This document shows positions 1-9,214 of a DNA stretch of 64,000 nt, piece by piece. Source of the DNA: Alphaproteobacteria bacterium (GTDB lineage: Bacteria > Pseudomonadota > Alphaproteobacteria > CAAGCB01 > CAG-977); the NCBI GenBank assembly GCA_900768845.1, contig CAAGEK010000011.1, positions 53,531 through 117,530 on the forward strand. The letters run 5' to 3'. Below the pieces are notes generated by a model that was given only the letters and a program-made list of their open reading frames with translations, made no database searches and was not told the DNA's origin. Every line of letters begins with the position of its first letter. The stretch's first letter is position 1. The translations under genes were made by a program, and so were the position numbers.

Positions 1-1
1 A

Positions 2-1897
2 ATGGCCGAAAAGCACGATTCTTTTATTGCTCGTTCCAAATCCGGAAGCATTTTTACGGAATTTTCGGGGGAAACCCTGATTAAGGGCGAGCCCGACGCG
101 TCATCGTTTCCTTCGGGGGGGATGCGTTCAACGTTCGAAGCACGCGGCTATACGGCATGGGATCCGACGTCGCCGGCGTTCATCATGGAAAGCGGCGGAT
201 CCAAAACGTTGTGCATCCCTTCGTTTTTCATTTCATACACCGGAGACATTCTCGACCGGAAAATCCCGCTGATCCGCTCAACGGAAGCTTTGTCCGCTCA
301 GGCACTCAGGATATTGCGGTTGTTCGGCAACGAAACGGCGACCAAAGTCGATACAAATCTGGGGGTCGAGCAGGAATATTTCCTGATTGACAGGGAACTG
401 TACCTGCAACGTCCCGATCTGGTCAATTGCGGACGCACGCTGTACGGCCGCCGTCCGCCGAAAGGTCAGGATCTGGAAGACCATTACTTCGGGGCGATCC
501 CGCAACGTGTTCTGGCTTTTATGTCCGATTTGGAACAACGGTTGTTGAAGCTGGGGATTCCGGCCAAAACGCGCCATAACGAAGTCGCGCCGGCTCAGTT
601 TGAAATGGCTCAGCTGTTTGAAACGTCGAATATCGCCGCCGACCATAATATGCTGGCGATGGAAGTGTTGCGCCAAACGGCGGAAGACCACAATTTTGTA
701 TGTCTGTTGCACGAAAAGCCTTTTGCCGGTATCAACGGCAGCGGAAAGCACAATAACTGGTCGATGTGCGATTCCGACGGGCACAACCTGCTCGATCCGG
801 GGAAAACGCCTTTGGACAACGCGCAGTTTCTGGTTTTTCTGGCCGCAGTGATGAGAGCCGTTCACAAATACGGCGTTGCCATCCGTTTGGGCGTCGTTTG
901 CCCCGGAAACGACCATCGCTTGGGCGCGAACGAAGCCCCTCCGGCGATTTTATCGGTATTTTTGGGTGAACAGCTGGAAGAAATCGTCGAAAGCGTCATT
1001 GATCCCGAACGCAAAATCACCCAGCACGGCGGTTCGATCAAGATAGGCGTTTCGACCCTGCCGGCGTTGGCCAAAGATTCTTCGGACCGCAACAGGACTT
1101 CTCCGGTCGCGTTCACGGGAAACAAGTTTGAATTTCGTGCTGTGGGATCTTCTCAGGCGATAGCGCAAACGAACATCGCCATCAATCTGGCCGTTGCGCG
1201 TGCGCTTGAGGAAATCGCCGATATGCTGGAAGCCGAAGTCGCGAAAGGCAGGGAGTTGGGCGGCGCGGTTCAGGAAATCCTGCGCAAATTGTACAAGGAA
1301 CACCTGCCCGTCGTGTTCAACGGAGACAGTTATAACGGCGCATGGGTGGCCGAAGCCGGAAAACGCGGTTTGCCGAATTTGAAAAATTCGGTGGAAGCCT
1401 TGGAGGAAATGGGACGCGGCGTCAACCTTGATTTGATGACGCATTTCGATATGTTTTCCGAAAAGGAATGCAAGGCCAGACAGGAAATTTTGTTTGAAAC
1501 GTACTGCAAAACGATCGCCATTGAAGGATTGTCGGCTTTGCGTATTGCGCGGACGATGATTTTGCCGGCCGCCGTCGCGTATCAGTCCTCTTTGGCGGAT
1601 GCGGTGCTCAAAGTCAGGGCGGCCGACGAAACGGCGGACGTTTCGGCATTGAAGCAAACGTTGCAAACCGTTTCTGAAAATGTCAAAGGTTTGGTCGAAG
1701 CGACCGGAGTTTTGTCCGCCTGTCTGGAGGAAGCCGGCGAAAAAGGCGGGGAGGCCGCGGCGCACGCACGCCTTTATTGCGGCAAAGTCATGCCTGCGAT
1801 GGCGGAATGCCGCAAGTTTGCAGACGCTTTGGAAGCCGTTGTCGACGACGCTTTGTGGCCTTTGCCGAAATATGACGAATTGTTGTGGATTTACTGA
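2..1897 (+). CDS. glnN: Glutamine synthetase type III, 5' truncated by window edge
   Basis: Makes glutamine from glutamate, ammonia and ATP in the cytoplasm. The 631 visible residues fit the large GSIII class rather than GSI or GSII. Family-typical segments are AEKHDSF at the start, a Glu-rich metal/glutamate site (GVEQEYF), RHNEVAPAQFE, and the ATP/glutamate region INGSGKHNNWS. GSIII proteins usually run about 700 residues or more, and AEKHDSF normally lies some 70-90 residues in, so the first Met here is internal and the true start lies upstream of the window. The stop overlaps the start of the next gene (ATGA), so GS and GOGAT are almost certainly co-transcribed. GSIII is less common in Alphaproteobacteria than GSI, which makes its presence notable. 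Confidence 0.95.
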   Translation: MAEKHDSFIARSKSGSIFTEFSGETLIKGEPDASSFPSGGMRSTFEARGYTAWDPTSPAFIMESGGSKTLCIPSFFISYTGDILDRKIPLIRSTEALSAQALRILRLFGNETATKVDTNLGVEQEYFLIDRELYLQRPDLVNCGRTLYGRRPPKGQDLEDHYFGAIPQRVLAFMSDLEQRLLKLGIPAKTRHNEVAPAQFEMAQLFETSNIAADHNMLAMEVLRQTAEDHNFVCLLHEKPFAGINGSGKHNNWSMCDSDGHNLLDPGKTPLDNAQFLVFLAAVMRAVHKYGVAIRLGVVCPGNDHRLGANEAPPAILSVFLGEQLEEIVESVIDPERKITQHGGSIKIGVSTLPALAKDSSDRNRTSPVAFTGNKFEFRAVGSSQAIAQTNIAINLAVARALEEIADMLEAEVAKGRELGGAVQEILRKLYKEHLPVVFNGDSYNGAWVAEAGKRGLPNLKNSVEALEEMGRGVNLDLMTHFDMFSEKECKARQEILFETYCKTIAIEGLSALRIARTMILPAAVAYQSSLADAVLKVRAADETADVSALKQTLQTVSENVKGLVEATGVLSACLEEAGEKGGEAAAHARLYCGKVMPAMAECRKFADALEAVVDDALWPLPKYDELLWIY

Positions 1898-4800
1898 TGT
1901 CTGATAAGAAATCGATTTTGAATATCAACGGGTTTGCCTGCAATCTTGCGGGCGAACCCGAACCGTTCGGCCTGTACCGTCCCGAAAACGAACGCGATGC
2001 GTGCGGGATCGGATTTATTGTGAAACTGGACGGCAAACCTCTTCATTCCTTGGTGGAACAGGGGGTGTCCATCCTGAAAAATCTGGAACACCGCTGTGCG
2101 ATTGGTGCGGATGGCAAGACCAGCGACGGGGCGGGGCTGATGTTTCAGATTCCCGATGCGTTTTTCCGCAAAGTCCTGCCGCACGGTTTGCCGAAACTCG
2201 GAGAATACGCGGCGGGACAGCTGTTTTTGCCTCAAAACCCCGACGATGCGGCGTTTTGTTTGCAAAAGTTCAGGCAAACGACCGAAGCCGAGGGATGCAT
2301 TTACATCGGCGAACGCGACGTGCCGGTTCGTCCGGAATGTTTGGGGGAACTGGCGGCGAAAACCGTTCCCGTTTTCAAACAGGTCTTCATTTCTCACGAC
2401 GGGTTGTCGGAAAACGAATTCGCCCGCCGGCTGTACCTGATCCGCCGCAGTGTGGAAAAATCCGTCAAAGCCGTGCGGGACAGGGATATGTCGTCTTTTT
2501 ACGTTTGCAGCCTGTCATCGCGCACGATTGTTTACAAAGGCTTGGTCGCCGGTTCGCAACTGTCGTCTTTTTACGCGGATTTAAAAGACGAATCGTTTTC
2601 CGTTTCGTTTTGCATCGCCCATTCGCGCTACAGCACGAACACCCTGCCGACATGGCGGATGGCGCAACCGTTCCGTTACGTCGCCCATAACGGGGAAATC
2701 AATACGTTGCGCGGAAACGTCAATCATATCAAAGCGTTGGAATCCGGCCTGGCCAGTTCGGCTTACGGCGCGGACATCGAAAAAATCAAACCCGTGATCG
2801 ATGAAACGGGCAGTGATACGATGATTTTCGATAATGTTTTGGAAATGCTGGCTTTGACGGGAAGGTCGTTGCCTCACGCCATGATGATGATGGTGCCCGA
2901 AGCGTTCGGCGACAAATTCGTTATGAGCGAGGACAAGCGCGCTTTTTACGAATACCACGCGGCTTTGATGGAACCTTGGGACGGTCCCGCGGCGATGCTT
3001 TACACCGACGGCAGGAGCTATATCGGCGGTCTGTTGGACAGGAACGGTTTGCGTCCGTGCAGGTACACCGTGACCAAAGACGGCTATGTGATCATGGCTT
3101 CGGAATCCGGCGTGATAGAAGTCGCTCCGCAAAACGTGCGCTGTCAGGGAAAGCTGACCCCCGGAAAGATGTTTCTGGTCGATTTGCGCCAGAAACGCAT
3201 CGTGTCGGACAGCGAAATCAAAGGGAAAATATCGCGCCAAAGCCCGTACAGGCATTGGGTGCGCGACAACAGGATCCAGTTGCACAATCTTTATGCGCCG
3301 AACCGTTTTGAAACGCTCGATCCCGAAAAGCTGAAAGAACGCCGTGCGGTTTTCGGCTATAACGACGAAGAACTGAAAATCATATTGAATCCGATGGCCT
3401 CGAACGCTCAAGAACCCGTCGGGTCGATGGGGTTTGACGCGCCGCTTGCGGTTTTATCGAAACGCCCTCAGGTTTTGTTCAACTATTTCAAACAGCAATT
3501 CGCCCAGGTCACCAATCCGCCGATCGACCCCTTGCGCGAAGAAATGGTCATGTCTTTGATGAGCTTTATCGGTCGGGAAAGAAACCTTTTGACGGAAACG
3601 GCGGGACATTTCAGACGTTTGAAACTGTCCTGTCCGGTTTTGGAGCGCGAATATCTGGCTCATTTGGAACAGATTTCAAATGAAGACGTGCGCTCAAAGC
3701 GTCTGAAAGCCCTTTATCCCGTCAAAGAAGGCGGAAAAGGTATGAAAGCCGCGTTGGAACGCCTGACTGACGAAGCTTGTGAAGCCATCAAAGGCGGCGC
3801 GGACATATTGATTCTGAGCGATTTGGATTATGATGCGGACAACGCCCCGATTCCGTCTTTGCTGGCCGTTTCGGGACTGCATCACGCTTTGATCCGTAAG
3901 GGTGTGCGTTACAAAGCGGGCATCATTTCCGAAACGGGCGAAGCGCGTGAAGTCATTCATATGGCTCAGCTGATTGCGTTCGGTGCAAATGCGGTCTGTC
4001 CCGTTTTGGCTTTGGACGTCGTTAAGGCGATGGCGGAAAACGGCGAACTGGAAAAATCCAAAACCCCCGAAGAAGCGGCGGCGTCTTATATGACCGCGGT
4101 GAAAAAGGGGCTGTTGAAATGTTTCAGTCGCGCCGGAATCTCCACCGTTCGCAGTTTTTGGGGGTCTCAGGCGTTTGAGGCCGTCGGTCTGGGGGACGAA
4201 CTGGTTTCCGAATACTTTACGGGAACGCCGTCCGCGATAGGCGGTGCGGGGATTGACGAAATAGCTTCGGAAACGGCCGCCCGTCACGAACAGGCGTTTA
4301 AAAAGCCTGTCGAAACCGACGCCGGCGGTTATTACCGCCTGTTGCACGGCGCAGAGGATCATCAATGGACGCCCGCGGCCGCGGCAAAGCTAAAGAAGGC
4401 GGTCAGGGAGAATGATTATACGCTTTACAAGGCGTACAGCCGCGAAATCGACGACAGGAAAGACCGTCCTTTGGCGTTGCGGCATTTATTGCGTTTTAAA
4501 GAGGGGCGCGCCATAGACCTGTCCAAAGTCGAACCGGCGGAAAACATCATGAAGCGGTTTGTTTCCGCGGCAATGTCGATGGGGTCGGTCAACAGGGAAA
4601 CGCACGAAACGATTGCGGCGGCGATGAACCGCATAGGGGGGCGTAGCAATTCCGGCGAAGGCGGCGAAGCGTCCTACCGTTATGTGCGTCAGGCGAACGG
4701 AGATGACATCTGTTCCAAAATCAAACAAATCGCCTCGGGGCGTTTCGGCGTGACGACCGAATATCTGGTGAATGCCGAAGAATTGCAAATCAAACTGGCG

Positions 4801-6462
4801 CAGGGAGCCAAACCCGGCGAAGGCGGCCAGTTGCCCGCGCATAAGGTTACGGAGGAAATCGCCCGAATCCGTCATACGGTCAGCGGTGTTTCCCTGATTT
4901 CACCGCCGCCCCACCACGATATTTATTCCATTGAAGATCTGGCTCAGCTGATTTTCGATTTGAAAACGGTCAACGATACGGCGAACGTGTCGGTCAAACT
5001 GGTGGCAAAGGCGGGGGTCGGCACGATCGCTTCGGGTGTGGCCAAAGCCAAAGCGGACATTGTCATTATCGCGGGATATGACGGCGGAACCGGAGCTTCT
5101 CCGATGACGGCGATCCGCCATGCCGGTCTGCCGTGGGAGCTGGGGCTTGCGGAAACGCAACAGGCTTTGATTGCCAACGGGTTGCGCGACCGTATCACCG
5201 TTCAAACGGACGGTCAGCTGAAAACGGGGCGGGATTTGGCTGTCGCGGCGTTGCTGGGGGCGGAGGAGTTCGGCTTCGGAACGGCGTTGCTGATCGCCTT
5301 GGGGTGCTGTATGGACAGGAAATGCCATCTGGACACCTGTCCGATGGGATTGGCGACCCAAAACCCCGAATTGCGCCGCAGGTTTGAAGGCAAACCCGAA
5401 TACATCATCAACTTTTTACGCTTTATCGCCGAAGATTTGCGCGAATATATGGCGCGGATGGGATTCCGGACGGTTGACGACATGGTCGGACGGGTGGAAA
5501 TGCTGGAATTGAATCCCGAAATGCTGACGGCGAAAACGGCGCATATCGATTTTTCAAAACTTCTGGCCGTTCCGTTGACGGACGTCCGGCGGCGTATGAA
5601 AAAACAGGAAAAAGACCGCAGCAGGTTCGACGATGCTTTGCTTCCGTTGATCGGGTCGACGATTAAATCGGGTTTGAAAGCGAGCTTCGCACTGCCCGTT
5701 AAAAATACGGACCGCACGGTCGGCGCACGGTTGAGCGGCGAAGTCGTCAGGCGTTTCGGCGCGGCGGGGTTGCCCGAGGATTCCGTGACTTTGGATCTGA
5801 CGGGATCGGCGGGGCAGAGCTTGGGGGCGTTTTTGTCTTCGGGCATAACGTTGCGCGTCGTCGGCGATGCGAACGATTATGTCGGTAAAGGCTTGTCCGG
5901 CGGCCGCATCATTGTCCGCCATCCGCCGTCCGTTGATTTCATGCCGCAGGAAAACGTCGTTGTCGGCAATGTCGCTTTGTACGGCGCGACGTCCGGCGAA
6001 GCGTATTTTTGCGGGATGGCAGGCGAACGTTTCGCCGTCAGGAACAGCGGAGCGATCGCCGTGGCCGAAGGGGTGGGCGATCATTGTTGCGAATATATGA
6101 CGGGCGGTACGGTTGTCATTTTGGGATCGACGGGGTATAATTTCGCGGCAGGCATGAGCGGCGGGATTGCGTATGTTTACGATGAAACCGAGGTCTTTCA
6201 GACCCGTTGCAATCTGGACAGCGTCGATTTGGAAAACGTTTGGTCCTCCGACGACAAAAAGGTTCTTTATGAATTGTTGGAAAAGCATTACCGTTATACG
6301 GGAAGCATACGAGCGGGCGCGATATTGGACAATTGGGAAAACCGTTTCCCCCTGTTCGTCAAAGTCGTACCGGTCGAGTACCGCAAGGTGTTGGACAGGA
6401 TGAAACATTCCGAAGGCGCAAACGCCGAAGAATTGTCTGCAACCGAGGAGGTTTACATCTGA
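1897..6462 (+). CDS. gltB: Glutamate synthase large (alpha) subunit
   Basis: Transfers the glutamine amide to 2-oxoglutarate, the second half of the GS-GOGAT cycle. From the ATG that overlaps the glnN stop it is 1521 residues, the usual length for bacterial GltB. An in-frame ATG lies 12 bases earlier inside glnN; the ATGA overlap is preferred. Cys36 in DACGIGF is the expected N-terminal nucleophile after removal of a 35-residue propeptide. The class II amidotransferase domain comes first, then the central domain, the FMN-binding synthase domain, a cysteine cluster for the 3Fe-4S centre near residues 1136-1150 (CCMDRKCHLDTCP), and the C-terminal beta-helix rich in Gly. The beta subunit gltD, normally adjacent, is not here: the next gene is a phosphoesterase. 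Confidence 0.97.
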   Translation: MSDKKSILNINGFACNLAGEPEPFGLYRPENERDACGIGFIVKLDGKPLHSLVEQGVSILKNLEHRCAIGADGKTSDGAGLMFQIPDAFFRKVLPHGLPKLGEYAAGQLFLPQNPDDAAFCLQKFRQTTEAEGCIYIGERDVPVRPECLGELAAKTVPVFKQVFISHDGLSENEFARRLYLIRRSVEKSVKAVRDRDMSSFYVCSLSSRTIVYKGLVAGSQLSSFYADLKDESFSVSFCIAHSRYSTNTLPTWRMAQPFRYVAHNGEINTLRGNVNHIKALESGLASSAYGADIEKIKPVIDETGSDTMIFDNVLEMLALTGRSLPHAMMMMVPEAFGDKFVMSEDKRAFYEYHAALMEPWDGPAAMLYTDGRSYIGGLLDRNGLRPCRYTVTKDGYVIMASESGVIEVAPQNVRCQGKLTPGKMFLVDLRQKRIVSDSEIKGKISRQSPYRHWVRDNRIQLHNLYAPNRFETLDPEKLKERRAVFGYNDEELKIILNPMASNAQEPVGSMGFDAPLAVLSKRPQVLFNYFKQQFAQVTNPPIDPLREEMVMSLMSFIGRERNLLTETAGHFRRLKLSCPVLEREYLAHLEQISNEDVRSKRLKALYPVKEGGKGMKAALERLTDEACEAIKGGADILILSDLDYDADNAPIPSLLAVSGLHHALIRKGVRYKAGIISETGEAREVIHMAQLIAFGANAVCPVLALDVVKAMAENGELEKSKTPEEAAASYMTAVKKGLLKCFSRAGISTVRSFWGSQAFEAVGLGDELVSEYFTGTPSAIGGAGIDEIASETAARHEQAFKKPVETDAGGYYRLLHGAEDHQWTPAAAAKLKKAVRENDYTLYKAYSREIDDRKDRPLALRHLLRFKEGRAIDLSKVEPAENIMKRFVSAAMSMGSVNRETHETIAAAMNRIGGRSNSGEGGEASYRYVRQANGDDICSKIKQIASGRFGVTTEYLVNAEELQIKLAQGAKPGEGGQLPAHKVTEEIARIRHTVSGVSLISPPPHHDIYSIEDLAQLIFDLKTVNDTANVSVKLVAKAGVGTIASGVAKAKADIVIIAGYDGGTGASPMTAIRHAGLPWELGLAETQQALIANGLRDRITVQTDGQLKTGRDLAVAALLGAEEFGFGTALLIALGCCMDRKCHLDTCPMGLATQNPELRRRFEGKPEYIINFLRFIAEDLREYMARMGFRTVDDMVGRVEMLELNPEMLTAKTAHIDFSKLLAVPLTDVRRRMKKQEKDRSRFDDALLPLIGSTIKSGLKASFALPVKNTDRTVGARLSGEVVRRFGAAGLPEDSVTLDLTGSAGQSLGAFLSSGITLRVVGDANDYVGKGLSGGRIIVRHPPSVDFMPQENVVVGNVALYGATSGEAYFCGMAGERFAVRNSGAIAVAEGVGDHCCEYMTGGTVVILGSTGYNFAAGMSGGIAYVYDETEVFQTRCNLDSVDLENVWSSDDKKVLYELLEKHYRYTGSIRAGAILDNWENRFPLFVKVVPVEYRKVLDRMKHSEGANAEELSATEEVYI

Positions 6463-6486
6463 ATATGTAAAAAAAGGGGGGAAGCC

Positions 6487-7656
6487 GTGCTGTTTATTTC
6501 TTTGTCCGCCGTTCTGCTTGCCGCGTGCAGTGCGATCACCGTTAAAACGCTGGTCGGTTATACGCCGATGAGGAAAATATACAAGATTGCGGTCTGTCTT
6601 GTCGTCACGGCGGGGTGGTTCGCTCCGTTCGTTACGGCGGCGTTTTGGCGGTTGAAACGGTTTTCCTCCGAAACTTACGCCGCCGTTTGGCAATATTCTT
6701 ATTTGCTGTTCGGCGTATGTTTTTTGCTCCTTTGCCTGATTCTGGCGCGGGATTTCGTCTGGTTCGCCGTTTACAAGTTTATGAAATGGCGCGAAATGCC
6801 TGTTGCTGGACGGTTCGATCCCATGAATCCCCGATTGATCGTTCGTGCGAATCTGGCCGTTTTGGTTCTGAGTGCCGCAGGCGTGTTGTACGGTTGGCAT
6901 GAAGGGACGAAAATGCCCGCGTACAAGCACGTCGTTATCGAAACTCCGAAACTTTCCGAACCTTTCACAATCGCCGTTTTAAGCGATTTGCATATCAATC
7001 CGGCGACTTCTCCCGAACGGGTCGGGAAAATCGTTGAAAAAACGAACGCCATGAAACCGGACGCCGTCATTCTGGCGGGCGATACGGTCGACGCTTTTCC
7101 CCGAATGATAAAACCCCAATTGAAAGCGTTGAGAAAGTTCAAAGCCCGATACGGCACTTTCGTCGTGTTGGGCAATCATGAATTCTATTTCGGCAGTGTC
7201 GTTTGGGAACGCCGGTTCAGACGGATGGGCTTTCATTATTTGGGAAATACCGGCGTTAAAATCTGGGGAGGGGACGTTTTCATAGCGGGCGTCCCCGATC
7301 CGCGGATGCTGAGGATGTCGCCGCTGATGAAAGAATCCGTCATCCGGACGTTGAAAGAAAAGCAGGACGGGGCGTATGGCGTTTTCGTTTCTCATTCCCC
7401 CGCTTTCGTCAAAGAGTTGGACAAGGATTTGGTCGATTTGCAAATTTCGGGACATACCCACGGCGGTCAGATTTTCCCGTTTCATTTCATTGCAAAACGC
7501 ATGAACAAGGGCTTTTTGGCGGGGCTTTACGATGTTTCGGGAATAAAGCTGTATGTTTCCCGCGGCGCAGGGGGATGGGGGCCGCCGATGCGCCTTTTCG
7601 CTCCGTCGGAAATCGCGGTCATACACCTGATTCCGGAAAAAAAGGCGGAACCATAA
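6487..7656 (+). CDS. Membrane-anchored metallophosphoesterase (YaeI/YkuE-like)
   Basis: Predicted 389-residue protein with about four hydrophobic segments in the first 135 residues followed by a calcineurin-type phosphoesterase domain from about residue 155. The dimetal motifs are visible in order: SDLH, AGDTVD, GNHEFY, and near the end SGHTHGGQ. The GTG start follows a strong AAGGGGGG ribosome site, 25 bases after gltB. Relatives include YaeI and YkuE of poorly defined substrate; some members of the superfamily hydrolyse UDP-diacylglucosamine in lipid A synthesis, but LpxI is encoded elsewhere in this window, so that role is not needed here. The substrate cannot be assigned from sequence. 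Confidence 0.88.
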   Translation: MLFISLSAVLLAACSAITVKTLVGYTPMRKIYKIAVCLVVTAGWFAPFVTAAFWRLKRFSSETYAAVWQYSYLLFGVCFLLLCLILARDFVWFAVYKFMKWREMPVAGRFDPMNPRLIVRANLAVLVLSAAGVLYGWHEGTKMPAYKHVVIETPKLSEPFTIAVLSDLHINPATSPERVGKIVEKTNAMKPDAVILAGDTVDAFPRMIKPQLKALRKFKARYGTFVVLGNHEFYFGSVVWERRFRRMGFHYLGNTGVKIWGGDVFIAGVPDPRMLRMSPLMKESVIRTLKEKQDGAYGVFVSHSPAFVKELDKDLVDLQISGHTHGGQIFPFHFIAKRMNKGFLAGLYDVSGIKLYVSRGAGGWGPPMRLFAPSEIAVIHLIPEKKAEP

Positions 7657-7707
7657 AAAATCAACGGGGCTGGAAACGGCGGATTCGTGCGCTTTTTTGT
7701 CGCGTAT

Positions 7708-7725
7708 CTATGACGAAAGTCATAG
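7708..7725. promoter_or_regulatory. Perfect 7-bp inverted repeat with GAAA loop
   Basis: CTATGAC-GAAA-GTCATAG lies about 85 bases upstream of the prepilin start. As RNA it would fold into a short stem closed by a GNRA-type tetraloop; as DNA it could be an operator. No T-run follows, so it is not a classical terminator for the preceding phosphoesterase gene. Confidence 0.45.
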
Positions 7726-7811
7726 AAGGTATGCTTATTTGGCGAATTGTCGTAAGGACTTCTGTGGCGTTATGGTGAATGTATAAATCAACATAAACAG
7801 CGAGGTCTGAA

Positions 7812-8372
7812 ATGAAGTACACAAACGAAAGCGGCCGTTCAATGGTCGAAATGCTCGGCGTTCTGGCGATTATCGGCGTTTTGTCGGTCGGCGGTATTGC
7901 CGGTTACTCCATGGCTATGTCCAAATTCAAAGTCACGAAAACGATTGATCAGGTTCAAACGATCATCACGAATATGCGTACCCTGTATGCTTCCCAGCGT
8001 ACATATACGGCGTTGACGGCGTCTTCCGCGTACAACATGGGCGTTCTGACGGATGAAACGTATGACGGTTCCAAAGGTTTAAACCCCTACGGCGGCGAAA
8101 TCACTTTCGGCACCAGCGGCAACCGCCAGTTCACGATTAAATACGACAAGTTGACGGCTGAAGCCTGCTTGAAGCTGGCTACGGCCGACTGGGGTGCGGA
8201 CGCTTCTTCCGGCTTGGTTTCGATCGGCGTCGGCGGTAACAATGCCGTTTCCAAAACGTATCAGTGGACGGGTGCCGACAAATTGCCTCCCGAACTGACC
8301 AGCGCGGCCACTGCGTGTGCGGGTGCCACCCCCGGTGCCAACACCAGCGTCGTTCAGTGGACGTTCCGTTAA
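7812..8372 (+). CDS. Type IV prepilin-like protein
   Basis: A 186-residue protein with a short leader MKYTNESG, then a prepilin cleavage and methylation site G|RSMVE with Glu at +5, followed by a roughly 20-residue hydrophobic helix (MLGVLAIIGVLSVGG) and an amphipathic continuation. This is the class III N-terminal signal used by type IV pilins and pseudopilins, processed by PilD-type peptidase in the inner membrane. Two cysteines, 119 and 169, could form the usual C-terminal disulfide loop. The N-terminal style recalls PilS-type pilins of conjugative thin pili. No assembly ATPase, platform, peptidase or secretin gene lies nearby. It stands alone with its own 5' region and a strong terminator, so it is probably a monocistronic, well-expressed gene. 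Confidence 0.88.
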   Translation: MKYTNESGRSMVEMLGVLAIIGVLSVGGIAGYSMAMSKFKVTKTIDQVQTIITNMRTLYASQRTYTALTASSAYNMGVLTDETYDGSKGLNPYGGEITFGTSGNRQFTIKYDKLTAEACLKLATADWGADASSGLVSIGVGGNNAVSKTYQWTGADKLPPELTSAATACAGATPGANTSVVQWTFR

Positions 8373-8395
8373 TCCTTTAAAGGGTTGCAAAACGA

Positions 8396-8423
8396 AAAGC
8401 CTCCGGTTTCCGGAGGCTTTTTT
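8396..8423 (+). terminator. Intrinsic terminator of the prepilin gene
   Basis: AAAGCCTCCGG and CCGGAGGCTTT form a perfect stem around a two-base TT loop and run into a T-tract, 23 bases after the prepilin stop. Confidence 0.9.
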
Positions 8424-8955
8424 GTGTCCCGAAAAAAACGCGCCAAGCACATGGTTCGGGAAAGCTTGTGTCAATGCACAAAGAACGCTTTAGGTACACT
8501 TAGGCGGCGGTCGGGCAACCATATGGTTTTGCGCCGAAATATGGCCGTAAAGTATTTTATGGAGAGAAACGCATACTCAAAGAGCTGTGCGGCAGGAAAG
8601 GAATAACGAAGCGGAAGTGGAGATACCGCCGGAAATGGGCGTATCGGGCTTTGCAGGTTTTCTGCAAGTGAAAAGCGGTTTGACGGTTTGCGAACGTCGG
8701 AGCAACATAAGGTTTTGGCGCAAAAAAAGGGGGAACGTCCCTAAGATTGCAGAATATATCCAAAATCAGCTGAAAGAAGACGTTTTGTCGGATCAGCTGA
8801 CATCAGACCTGTCCGCCCCTTTTACGGGAAGCAAGCAACAAAATGCGTCTGCCGGAGCGTTGCAGGCCGTAAGCGTAACCGGTGGCATGAGGCGACGCCC
8901 GTCGTGTGGAGAACACCCTGTTGGGCGCACGGGTATCTTTTTGTATTCGGGACGG
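8424..8955 (+). pseudogene. Decayed IS200/IS605-family transposase (TnpA) remnant, copy 1
   Basis: Pieces of a Y1/HUH transposase can be read in shifting frames: FAPKYGRKVFYGEKR near 8530-8575, EIPPEMGVSGFAGFL and KSGLTV near 8620-8690, then KIAEYIQNQLKEDVLSDQL near 8740-8800 and PFTGSKQ. These match the order of IS200 TnpA segments (CPKYRRKVF, IPPKMSVS, LKGKS, the Tyr-helix region and C-terminus). The segment with the HUH histidines is missing and the centre is shortened, so it cannot be active. A 127-codon frame at 8587-8970 is only the longest surviving stretch. The 3' part resembles the 3' end of the second copy at 62 kb. The similarity to that copy starts just after the prepilin terminator. 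Confidence 0.75.
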
Positions 8956-9017
8956 ATTAAAAAAGTTTGAAAGAACAGGAAAGGGGGCGAACTCGCTTTC
9001 TTGGTTCGTTTTTTTTA

Positions 9018-9150
9018 TTCTTCAGGCTTCACTCCCTTCGTCAGGTGTTACGCCCTTCGTCAGGTTTTGCTCTCCCTCATCAGGTTTAGCCCCCTTTGTC
9101 CGGCAATCCCGTTTCTCCCGTCGGGTTTCGCCTCCGCCTCCGTCATCCGG
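9018..9150. repeat. Short imperfect tandem repeat, 19-20 bp period
   Basis: The core TCAGG/TCCGG recurs at 9022, 9041, 9060, 9080 and 9099, each followed by a pyrimidine-rich stretch ending in CCC; looser copies continue to about 9150. It lies downstream of the minus-strand metallopeptidase gene. Apart from this and the IS remnant, 8424-9214 holds nothing I recognise. Confidence 0.6.
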
Positions 9151-9214
9151 AAAACGCAACCGAGGGGAACGGTTCGTCATTTTGAAAAGAAGGAAAAAGG
9201 AAACTTTGCCCGTA

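Noticed and set aside
278..916. Long minus-strand frames opposite glnN, gltB, topA and bamA
   Set aside because: They are antisense shadows of strongly conserved genes, with no family features of their own.
1885..1899. gltB starting at the ATG at 1885
   Set aside because: The ATG at 1897 overlaps the glnN stop in the usual coupled form and gives a propeptide of ordinary length.
6487..7656. The metallophosphoesterase as an LpxH or LpxG type lipid A enzyme
   Set aside because: LpxI occupies that step in the lpxA-lpxB cluster, and the motifs fit the YaeI/YkuE group equally well.
8587..8970. A 127-codon frame as an intact gene
   Set aside because: It is the longest surviving piece of a frameshifted IS200 transposase lacking its N-terminus and HUH motif.
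9022..9099. Short repeats near 9.0 kb as a CRISPR array
   Set aside because: Units are only 19-20 bp with no spacer-repeat alternation and no cas genes nearby.
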